Shown here piece by piece: positions 55,101 to 64,000 of a DNA stretch of 64,000 nucleotides. Below the pieces are notes generated by a model. It had not been told where the DNA came from. It made no database searches and worked only from the letters and a program-made list of their open reading frames with translations. Position numbers and translations under genes: made by a program. The stretch covers positions 24,395,097 to 24,459,096 of the forward strand of contig HG738138.1 in the NCBI GenBank assembly GCA_000499405.2, written 5' to 3'. The first letter of the stretch is position 1; every line of letters starts with the position of its first letter. This DNA comes from Onchocerca volvulus. Lineage: Eukaryota > Nematoda > Chromadorea > Rhabditida > Onchocercidae.

Positions 55101-57841
55101 TGCGTCATCGGTTTTCAGGACTAGTTGATTTGATCAACAAATTTCAAAATTACCGTTTGATCGGATGATTGACACAATCTTTTACATGCTCCACGATGAT
55201 AAAACATATTGGTAAATTTTCGAGTTTTTGGGCATGAAGCATCGTACCAAAACATTTCACATTTTGAGCTTGTTTGATTATAAAAAAATCGTGGACGCCA
55301 ATCGAAAGTCTTACAACCATAGCGTAGATTCGTGTCAAATTCCCGAAAACACACTGTAATTTTTATATGTTTATGAATAATTAATTAAATAAATCATGGA
55401 AAATATCAGGAAGGATGAGAAAATTAAAATATACCATAGAAATATGTGGCAATTCATACAAACTTTTTCATTTTTAAGTTTTTTTTTCTGTCAATAACCT
55501 TTTTGCAGAATCAAACTTCATTCTCAATTATATTTTTGTTTATAGAACCGTAAGCGCCAACTCATAAGAAATATTCCAAAATCATTTAAAAAGTTTTTCG
55601 ATGATTTACTTTTTGCAGAATTTGAACATGAAAACTGGAAAAATTCACGAGAATAAAATTATGAACAGATAACAAAGAAAACTAAGCAATATTTTTAATT
55701 TGCCTGTCTTATTCGTTTTTTTCAAATTCGAATTTTTTGGCTTCTCTTCTGATTTACGATGCTTTTTTCGTACGCACAGTGATTTACATGTCTAAAAAAA
55801 AAATCTTTGTAGAAAGACAATAATAATGGATTTATTTTTCTAAATCAATAAGTATAAATGAGGTAATTTAAAGAATTGCGTCCATTTTTTTGCTTTTATT
55901 GTAATATAAATGGCGCATACTTTTCTCGAATTTCAAGAAAATCTAAAAAATAAAATGAAATAAAATCAAACTCGCTCATTAACAAATATATTGCGATTTT
56001 TTCCGGATCTTTCACAACCACCATACCAAAAGGGTCGACATAGATTTACGCTTTTGTCGTAAAAGTAACGTATCGCCCAAGTTGACTTACTCGGATCACA
56101 TAATGTCTGATGTCGAGAATCAAATCGCTCATTACAGATAGCTAAAATTTACTCGAAAATTATTAGTATTTTCCAAAAAAAAAAAAAAAAGAAATATAAC
56201 TTTGATTTTTCTTTCACAAATTCGATTTTTGAAACAGAAAAATAGGAAAAATTCGATTTTCCTGTTATAACTTCTTGATATAATACTTGATTTGCAGAAA
56301 TTATGATAAATGGAATTTTTACGAAAATCTTCAAAAAAGAAAAAACGAATAACTACTGCTATTATGATAAATGGAATTTTTACGAAAATCTTCAAAAAAG
56401 AAAAAACGAATAATTACTGCTATTGTTTACGCAAAATTAATTCAAATTTATAAATATTATTGCAGTAATATGCACACTTTTTATTAAATTACGAGTAATT
56501 AATCAATCAAAAGTAGTTTACTTTATTTCAATTAAAAATTAATTATTTTTTAAAATCAGAATAGAATGAATGAAATACTGGAAGGAAGTTGTTTCATATG
56601 AAATTTTCGCCTTTTATCACATTTTGCTTGACATCGGCGACGAGTAGTGAAACGATTTTCATTTCCATTACAACCACTAAAAATTATATTCAATAATTTT
56701 AAGCTTAATTTTATTACTAAAACAAAAAAGATCTATTCAGTTGACATATTGATAATCTAGTGATAAATTGCTGTCTCGACATAGAAGAAAATTGTAAAGT
56801 TTTAAAATTTAAAAGTAAATCACTGTAGGAAAAAAAGTTTGAAAATTTTAAATGCCCTAGAGATATATAGAAGTCTGGAAATAAAACTCTCAAGATGTTC
56901 AAGGAGATAAAATATGTCGTACATTTTTAGAATTTCAAAAAATTTCATTAAATTATGCTTCAATCAATGTATTATTATCATGAAAATTGAGGTTTAAATT
57001 TAAAATATTTTGAATGAAATTATATAGTAAATTTAAATAAGGCAGTAAAATTTCGAGAATTGATACTGGTGCATTTATTCTCGAATTTTTGTTTAAGCAA
57101 CTAAAATTTCAAATTTTATAATTCAGGTGAAGTAAAGTGAAGTTAAAACAGTTAAAATATTACCTATAAATAAATTTTCGACATTTATGATCCCGATTAC
57201 TGTAATAAAAGCGTGGAATTTTTTGCGAACAATTTCCACGTAAGAGAGGTTGCTGCAATAAAGTATTGAAAATTTAGAAATAATAAATAATTTATTTATT
57301 CAGAAACGTAATTATCCATACGTAGAAGTTAAAATCCGAGTAAGTTGAATTTCCTACTCTAGGAAATTTTAAAAAAATCCATTTCAATAATTATAATTTC
57401 AAAATTTTTGAAACATTGAAATACAAAATAAATACTTAGAGCTTGACTTTGATGAATTTAACTTTGACTTTACTTCAATCTTTTAACTTTATCGTGTTTT
57501 TAATTTTTTATTTGAAGTATAATTAGCATTTCTGAATATAAGAACGCATTCCGGTAACTTTGAATCGAGATGCAAACAAAAACAGCAAAAGTAATATGAG
57601 ATTTTTTAAATTGATCAAAAATACAATTATTTTTAAAGTAAATGTTTTTTATAAATATAATTAATATTTCCTTTTAAATGGTATTAAATTAAGAAATTCA
57701 AATTTTGTTTACCTGACATGGATGATTTTTGCTATTTGATATTGTAGCTTTTAAGATAATTGCGATACTTCCCATAGGTATTACTGCTTTATTAGAAATC
57801 GGAAAAAGTATAATCAATAGAAATGCATATGTTGTATCCAT
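48322..57841 (-). CDS. Secreted multi-Kunitz domain protein (eight Kunitz or Kunitz-like domains)
   Basis: Twenty exons join in frame to 882 residues: 57713-57841, 57164-57252, 56579-56676, 55972-56141, 55758-55791, 55154-55353, 54462-54591, 54228-54332, 53616-53834, 53130-53336, 52375-52456, 51936-52060, 51486-51590, 50983-51126, 50566-50760, 49656-49812, 49303-49373, 49016-49139, 48728-48806, 48322-48507 (stop TGA 48322-48324). The N-terminus [20 protein letters not shown] is a signal peptide. Six-Cys Kunitz modules lie at about 42-92, 108-168, 175-234, 396-451, 476-526, 535-592, 614-669 and 680-731. A Cys-free spacer (about 241-391) carries five N-glycosylation sequons. The last 150 residues hold a separate six-Cys region. 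There is no membrane anchor. Kunitz modules typically inhibit serine proteases, but only domain 3 has a basic P1 residue, so adhesion, matrix or binding roles are as likely. Less certain junctions: the donors of exons 5, 10 and 12. Confidence 0.88.
49303..53336 (-). CDS. Kunitz domains 4-8 of the secreted protein
   Basis: Domain 4 (exon 53130-53336): Cys spacing 10/17/7/13/3, P1 Asn. Domain 5 (52375-52456 and 51936-52060): canonical 8/15/7/12/3, P1 Ser, SEFYPAYYYN. Domain 6 (51486-51590 and 50983-51126): 14/16/7/12/3, P1 Pro. Domain 7 (50566-50760, a whole domain in one exon): 8/20/7/12/3, P1 Leu. Domain 8 (49656-49812, last Cys in 49303-49373): 9/15/7/12/3, P1 Gln. All keep F/W-x-Y-(S/T)-G-C or a close form around Cys 4. 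Introns cut the domains at different places and phases. For exon 12 I used a gtggat donor (TTTC|gtggat) because the better-looking gtacta donor breaks the frame into domain 6. Confidence 0.85.
52780..53040. other. GC-richer patch inside a Kunitz-gene intron
   Basis: The intron 52457-53129 holds a segment with many CG and ACGT cores, including acgtacgtacgt at about 52996-53007. It has no open frame. A regulatory role is possible but unsupported. Confidence 0.3.
53616..54591 (-). CDS. Cys-free, N-glycosylation-rich spacer between Kunitz 3 and 4
   Basis: Three exons (54462-54591, 54228-54332, 53616-53834) encode about 150 residues without any Cys. The sequons NHT, NST, NDT, NVS and NDS are all in the second half. 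The segment is basic at its start ([14 protein letters not shown]) and ends in FDQFTPILS just before Kunitz 4. It matches no domain I know. The 54228 exon would run into a TAA if its phase-1 donor (G|gtatcg) were not used, and the 53616 exon runs open past its donor to a TAG, so truncated isoforms are possible. Confidence 0.75.
55154..57252 (-). CDS. Kunitz domains 1-3 of the secreted protein
   Basis: Domain 1 has textbook Cys spacing 8/15/7/12/3 with IPRFYYSN and [10 protein letters not shown]; its P1 residue is Ser. Its first Cys lies in the signal-peptide exon (57713-57841). Domains 2 and 3 are expanded: 11/19/7/15/3 (P1 Asp, DPSK; core [14 protein letters not shown]) and 11/17/8/15/3 (P1 Lys, CKTFDW; FWYDASC). 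Domain 2 ends with TCKSLC in a tiny exon (55758-55791, donor CATC|gtaaat). A longer version of that exon, to 55683, would insert 25 basic residues before domain 3 and is also in frame. Both domains 2 and 3 share the 15-residue fourth loop, which suggests they arose by duplication from each other. Confidence 0.85.
56300..56421. repeat. 61-bp tandem duplication in a Kunitz-gene intron
   Basis: Copies at 56300-56360 and 56361-56421 differ at one visible base (aactactgct against aattactgct). The repeat lies between exons 56579-56676 and 55972-56141 and gives two overlapping spurious minus-strand open frames. Confidence 0.92.
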
Positions 57842-57856
57842 ATGTTTCGAAATACT
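57842..57856 (-). promoter_or_regulatory. Probable spliced-leader acceptor and 13-nt 5' UTR of the Kunitz gene
   Basis: On the minus strand, attaatttcag ends at 57855, followed by 13 nt and then the ATG at 57841-57839. A strong acceptor this close to the start codon, with a signal peptide next, is the usual picture for nematode trans-splicing. A cis-spliced non-coding exon further upstream is the alternative. Confidence 0.55.
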
Positions 57857-60800
57857 GAAATTAATTAATTCGAAATTAACTATAAAATATGCATGAGACG
57901 TAAATTGCAGTTAATTTTTAAAACTTTCGAATAAGCAAATTTAAAATGATTGCCTAGAAAAATAAATTTTTGTGGGAAACTTCATAGTAATTTCAACCGA
58001 AAAGATACATCATTCTGGGCGCATTTGAGAAGCCTGAAAAGTTAATTTCATATTCAACTTTTTATTTTTTTCGATAAGCTAATATGCGAAAAATTCACAA
58101 TTTCGAAGTCTTCATTTAAAAAAAAGAAATAAAAAATTAAAAAAAGAGAAAAATAATTTGAAAATATTGAAGGAAATGTATCAATAGATTAGATATTACA
58201 AACTTTTTGGGCAAATTAAAAAAATTTTATTTCTGTGCATGGAATTTTTTATAATCAAACTATTTAAATGAATGTAATCAAATTCCTCGGAATCATTTAA
58301 TGCAAGGTTACCAAGTCTAATTAATTCTCGTCATTCTGGTTTAAAATATTCAAAAATCGAAATTACTAAAAAATAAAAGATTCACTGGATGCTTTCTCAA
58401 AGTATTTGGTGATTTATTATGTAAATTTGGATTTAACAACATTTAGTTATTTAGTGGTATTTTTTGAGTAATTTACTTACTTAGTAATATTTGAGCAATG
58501 AATATGATAAATAGAATTCGATGAATATTTTATTGAGTAAAATCAATGATTATTGCAAAATTTCATTAAAAAATTCACTTTAAAGCAATTTGCTGATAAT
58601 TGGGCCTAATTTTAATTGAACACTTTAACTTATTAAAAAAGCTTTACTGCATATTAAAAGCAAATAGCGTTTTTTTCTTTTGTAAATTTGATAAATTTGT
58701 AAGGATATATTCATAGATTTTTGTAAATTCAGACAAATTAGCGAATATTCGAAGAGAATATAAGATAAAACTTTAAGGAGAGCTTGATATTAATTTTTAA
58801 AAATATCTTAATAATTTTTTTTTTAAAAAGAATTCATTTATAAATCAATTTGAATAACTTTGTTAAGTAATATCGACAAAGTTCTGTTTGCGCAAATTTT
58901 TTCCAATTCGAAATTTTATTTTTGTGTAATACGATTTTTTACATTTTCAAAGTAATTCATTTCCCAAAAAATAATCGTTAGGTCCGTTTTTGATGGAGCA
59001 GTTTTTTTCATTTTTTTCTGCCTTGGACTATTTTGGAAAGAAAAAAGAAAGATAGCATTTAAATTTGATGATTTGATAAGATAAAAAGGAGAAAGGGACT
59101 AGAAGTTATTTGAAAGTTTACGCTGAACCTACCCATTGATAAATTTTGTTTTAAACTATGATGAAATAAATTTGAAGAGAAGAAATAGCTTCAAGTTTAG
59201 GTTGAGCTATTTTTCCTTTTTAATATCAAAATATTAGAAGAATGTATGTATGCTTAGTTCAAGACGAATATTTGGCTCTTTTAAGAATCGAATTTTTAAA
59301 ATAGATGGCCAGATTTGTGGCAGATAAAGCATGATTAGCTTATTAATATATTTATTATAACTTTTGTGATGTCAAAATAAGAAATCGAATTATTATCTTA
59401 AAAAGAATGCAATTTTGACAAAATATAGCAAAGTATATGTGTTTTGACTTTATTTATAAATAATTGAAGAAATACTGCTGGCCCAACAATCTGATAATTC
59501 TATACGGTGACAAATTGCTGTCAATGAAGATTGTTTTTTTTTTCTTTTCTTTTTAAGAAAAATTTAAATTGCAAAAAATCGAATCGTTTCACATATTAAC
59601 AGCCAAAGTGAAAAATGAATGCAGCAATAAGTAAATGCTAATTTTTTTTTTTTTTTTTTTTTTTTTAAATAAGAAAATACTTCAAAGGACGAGACTTCTG
59701 CAGTTCTCGCAAAAATTTGCCTTTTTTTTTCAAACTCTTGAATAATTAATTAAGATTACAATATTTCAGGTACGTGATTCATTTTACTTCATAAAATGGG
59801 CTAATAATTTATTAATACTATCAAACAAAGAAGTATAGTTATTTTCACTAAATTAGAGTGAAATCGAATTGGATTGAGATTTGTCAGGCAATAAATCCTT
59901 TTAGACTAAATTATAAATTTCATTTAGTTGAACTAATTTCGAACATTTGAAAGAAAACCAAATAAAGAAGATGGAAACTTTGAAAAAAAGAGAACTTTTA
60001 AATCTTTTGAAAGTTTTTAAATGCTCACATCTATTGAAGAATTATAACTATGCAAAAATATATATATGAAATTTGAGATCTCTTTTTTATGTTTTCAAAC
60101 ATAAAATAATAATGAATAAACAGGGTCATAAAATTGGTTATCAATAAAATTCGTTCTTTCGATGTTATTTTTAAAAAAAAAAGTTGTAAAAAATTTTTCT
60201 TGTTATTAGAAACTATAAATTCTTGAAAATCTTATATTACTAAATTCATTTCAATTTTTGCTAAAAAATGTTTTGCATACAAATTGTTTTTTATTAGAAT
60301 TGAAGTAATCAATTTATTTTGCCATTTCATTTATACAAGTATTCAATATCATTCTCCTAAAAAAAAGATAGAAGAAAAGAGTTTTGATATTTATAGATAA
60401 AATAAATTAATTCATATCTGAATTTTAAACTCAAATTTAACTGAAATAAAAAGATGAGTAATATAGCTTTCCGTTAGAGTTAGAATGCCGCTTTTTAAAT
60501 CGTTTGAAATATTGCCGTAGTTTGAAATCGAATTGAATTTATTTCTGACATAAACACTTGAAGACAAACTCTCCAACTTGTTTTTCTTGCTTTTTTTTTC
60601 TTTTTCAATTCTTTTTTCAAACCGGAACAATAACAACAATAAAAAACAGTTGCGTATTATTGCAAAGACAAATGTTGGCAGCGTTATAACATTCCTTTTC
60701 ATAATGCAACAACAAAATCCTATAAACATTAATCTTCTTCCAACAAATAAATTTATTTTTTAAATAATTCACTAATGGAGAAAATTGAATATTGTTTAAT

Positions 60801-63555
60801 AATTTTACTTGACTAGTTTTGGGAAATTTTTAAAATATATTAAATGTGAGCATATATGGAATAAAATTTATGAGGTGAAAATTCTGCAAATATTGTTCTT
60901 TATCCGAAAAATTATTGTCATTTTTTAATATTTCACTGAGGAAAGAAAAATACTGTTCATTAATTTATTAAAAATTTCAGGAAATAAATTTTATATATTA
61001 AATATGAATTACCTAACAATTTTATTGAAAATTTCAGAAATTTTTCGAGATTTATTAAACATAAAATAGCAGCGCTATCAGAACTTTTTGATAGTTATAT
61101 CATAATTATAATTATTCTTATTTTTTTCTCGTTTGAGCATAATTCAGACTGTTATTTGCAAAAAAATTGCATTTTCAACTATTTTTATGAAATAATTGAA
61201 AATGATTCAGAAGCATTTTTCGACAAAGAATGCTATTAATAAACTATGTATTCAATTTGATAAAAAATATAAATTATAAAATTCAAAAAAGTTTTGTAAT
61301 AATTTTACAATGATAAATTATTATAAAATTTTTCAAATAAAATTTTTTAAAAAAATTCAAAAGAGACAAACAATCGAATGTTGAGTTATTAAAACTGGCT
61401 GATGGTAGCGATATTTTCATGGTTATTTGTTATAGAAATAAAAGCGCACAGAGTAATTACTCATTGTAGCAAATAAAAAATGATAAAAACTTTTAAAAAA
61501 AAGCAAAAAATAAAATTTAGATTTAAAAATGCTTTTTGAAAAGATTTCTTACAGAGTTATGATATGATATGCCCATGAGAATGTCAAAATATTCATCTTG
61601 AAATTCTTGAAAGCAAGAAATGTTTCAAATTTATTTTTGATTCCAAAGATAAAACTCCTGATTCAATTCTTTTTTGTTTTAAGATTCTGAGTTTGTATCA
61701 AACAATTACTGATTGCTTTCATCAGGTATAAAAGATTTAGATATATTCGAGAAAAAGTTTTAACTTTGTACGATTCTTAGAATTAGAAGGAATATGAGAA
61801 TCAATACTTTTGCATTCTATGAAAAAAAACTTTGAAAATTTGAGAAATACTTTGAAATTGGTAATTACTAATATTTTATGATCCTCAAAAAATTTCAAGC
61901 ACAATCTTCCAGTGAAATTTGCTATTCGTTTAATAGAATTTAGAAAAATCAAATTTAATAAAAAAAAAATCAAAAAAAAAAAATGAAAAAATGCCACTTC
62001 TAAAAGAGGGCACAATAATTGAATTTCAACGAAAGTAATTCGATGAAAATGATTAAATTTGCACTCGTATGAATTTGAAAAATAAAGTAATGACAAAAAA
62101 AAAAAGTCAAAAGGACCAGAACTTTGAAAATGGTTTATCAGATAGAAGAAATCTTCATGTTAACAGCAAATTTTAAAGTTGTGCGGAATTTTTTGATGTT
62201 TTAAAAGAGGAAAAGATAAGCATAAAAGTTCTTTCACAAATTTGTCAACGCCAAAAAATGCACTAAGATGGCAAAACAAAAAAGAATTTAATTTTACCCA
62301 GTCGATTTCAAAAAATAGAACAGCCAAAGAGGGTTTAAGAAACTTGCAAAAGAAGAAATGTGAAAATAATGCTACTATTCGATCAAGTTGAATATTTGTA
62401 ATTTGATGTCAAATTGAAAAATTGCGAATTTTGAGGGAAATTTTTTGCGAAAAAAAAAGTGGATGGATAGTTTTTTTGATGAATGTAAAAGCAATAAATA
62501 AAAGTGCAAAAAGATCATTCCCAACAGACTTGATTATTTTCTTTTTTTTTTTCTCAACTTTTTCATTTTTTCTGAAACATACATTTTTCTAAAAATTACA
62601 CGCTGATTATTGTTGTAGATTAACAGAAAGAAAAAATTCTCTCTTTTTTTTTCGACTTCTTCTGCCTTTCATTTATTTATTAATTTCAACTTTTCAGGAC
62701 AAAGAAATAAAATAAAATGAAAAAGTTTAATGACGAATAAAAAGCAATAATTGCTAATACAGCCAGAAATTGTGATCAATTTTAACAACAGAAGTTAGTG
62801 GTGATTGGAAAAATATTATTATATTACATAATTTTCATGCTTAAAAGTTTTCAACAATTTCAAATTAAGATATATTTTTAAATAGATCGACGATATATCG
62901 GTAAATTTGATATTGATAAGGTTGCTAAAAGATGAGAAATGATAAAAGTGATAAAAACAATATTATATGACGGTGATGTAATCCTGTTTTTATCAATATT
63001 ATTATTAATGATATTTATCAAGTTTAAATTACTGGATATTTTAAATAAATCTAACTAAAAATTAACTGAAAACTTCTATAAATTAGGAAAATAGCGATAA
63101 TTTTGATTTTACAAACTATACGTTCAGATTTCATAAAATTTTATAAATATTCAGATTTCATAAAATCAAACAAATAAAAAACTACAAATGCATTAATTAA
63201 TTAAATAAGATATAATTGAAAATGTAATAAATCAAATATTTCTTCTCTAGGACTAATTAAATCGATCCAACAAATGAAGGACAATTCATGAAATTCTCAT
63301 TAATGATTGAAATGATTAATGAAACATGATTAAATAATGATTTTTTTTGCTAAAAAAAAATTTTTTTTTTAATATTTAAAAGATAATGGCATACTGTATT
63401 ACTCAAGAGACTTTTCAATGCAAGTCTTAAACTGTTTATCAAGTGATTAAATTATCAGGAAGAAATCCATCAAAAAGATGAAAAGTAGTATCGTATAATA
63501 ATAAATGAAATATATAATGAATATCAATAAGTCAAAAAAAAAAAAAGCCTTTCAG
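57857..63555. other. Gene-poor region upstream of the Kunitz gene
   Basis: No supported exon on either strand. The sequence is AT-rich with homopolymers (25 T at 59642-59666). Open frames such as those near 60.4-60.8 and 61.7-62.1 kb are Phe/Lys/Ile/Asn-biased products of AT-rich DNA. The first kb or so next to 57856 is the likely promoter of the Kunitz gene, but no distinct motif stands out. Confidence 0.5.
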
Positions 63556-63728
63556 ATGGTAATATTTCTGAATCTGTACCGTCTGAAGCATGACAAAGTG
63601 ATTCTAAAGAAGAATCTGAATCCTTTTCGAAATAAAACACTTCGATTCTTCACTATTATTCTAGTTTATCAACGAATCCTTGATTTTTGTGAAGCTTTAC
63701 AAATAGGCCTATTACGATTACTTCCTCG
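63556..63728 (+). CDS. Possible 5' exon of another gene (runs off the window)
   Basis: After gcctttcag at 63555 an open frame starts with ATG. It runs 57 codons with balanced, partly hydrophobic content (LRFFTIILVYQRILDFCEAL) and ends at CTCG|gtaaga, a good donor, in phase 2. The next acceptor that keeps the frame open is aattacag at 63957, from which the frame reads to the window end; the one at about 63796 leads to an early stop. An ATG directly at a 3' splice site suits spliced-leader trans-splicing. I recognise no family, and the frame could still be chance. Confidence 0.35.
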
Positions 63729-64000
63729 GTAAGATAAAGTAACTTGTTTTGCTTATTGTATGCTATTTAATTTTACTTAAATCTAATAAATTCCAGTGAA
63801 ATATTCATTCGAGTTAGATAATGAAGGGCGCTAAAATCGTTGTTTGAATTCAAATTTCAATTTGATTGTAAAAAATTTCAACCTGATAGTCTGAAACTTT
63901 TGACCTGTTTATTAAGATGTTTTGCAATTAATTCTATTCAATTCTAATAAATTACAGTGGACATTTATTACAGCTTAATATTGAAAATTTTCGAAGTTTC

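Noticed and set aside
55150..55338. Second minus-strand frame inside Kunitz domain 3
   Set aside because: Shadow of the real exon; lacks the Cys pattern.
61737..62096. 119-codon minus-strand frame
   Set aside because: Phe/Leu/Ile/Lys-dominated AT-rich frame with no splice sites, homology cues or neighbours.

Overview
The window is strongly AT-rich eukaryotic DNA with many spliceosomal introns (GT..AG, mostly ttttcag-type acceptors), long A/T homopolymers, microsatellites and small degenerate tandem repeats. A nematode is the best fit. The forkhead protein is FoxA/PHA-4-like and carries a His-Glu-x-Cys-Gly stretch in its wing region, which I recall as nematode-like. The third gene is a secreted multi-Kunitz protein of a kind common in worms. 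Its first exon begins 13 nt upstream of the ATG at a clean 3' splice site, as expected for spliced-leader trans-splicing. Introns of hundreds of bases to several kb point away from compact genomes such as Caenorhabditis or Strongyloides and towards something like a clade III (spirurid/filarial) worm, but this is inference.

Layout. (1) About 1-16,935, + strand: the 3' part of a long coiled-coil protein gene. I could join 25 exons in one frame (1,455 codons in the window). The last exon lies beyond a 4 kb intron and encodes a Gln-rich tail. (2) 16,936-25,502: intergenic between two convergent genes, with local duplications and a long imperfect hairpin. (3) 25,503-31,898, - strand: a complete or nearly complete FoxA (pha-4-like) gene in nine coding exons, 461 codons, with the forkhead domain spread over three exons. 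(4) 31,899-48,321: a large gene-poor region upstream of FoxA. It holds (GT)n/(CA)n tracts, an ACGT-core cluster, a six-copy 32-bp tandem repeat, a near-perfect 44-nt-arm hairpin, a GC-richer island, two families of three-copy repeats, and one coding-like orphan exon near 46.8 kb. (5) 48,322-57,854, - strand: a secreted protein with eight Kunitz or Kunitz-like domains, about 20 exons, a signal peptide, a Cys-free glycosylation-rich spacer and a novel C-terminal six-Cys region. (6) 57,857-64,000: mostly featureless, with a possible 5' exon of another + strand gene at 63,556.

The three main genes have no evident functional link. The coiled-coil protein is cytoplasmic or structural, FoxA is a nuclear transcription factor, and the Kunitz protein is extracellular. 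I see no transposase, reverse transcriptase, CRISPR array, rRNA or tRNA gene. Exon boundaries were joined by eye from splice signals and reading-frame continuity; no transcript evidence was available. The most notable non-gene signals are the hairpin at 37,681-37,789, the paired ATCGAT palindromes at 9,193-9,240, the intronic minisatellite in FoxA, and the coding-like frame upstream of the FoxA start.
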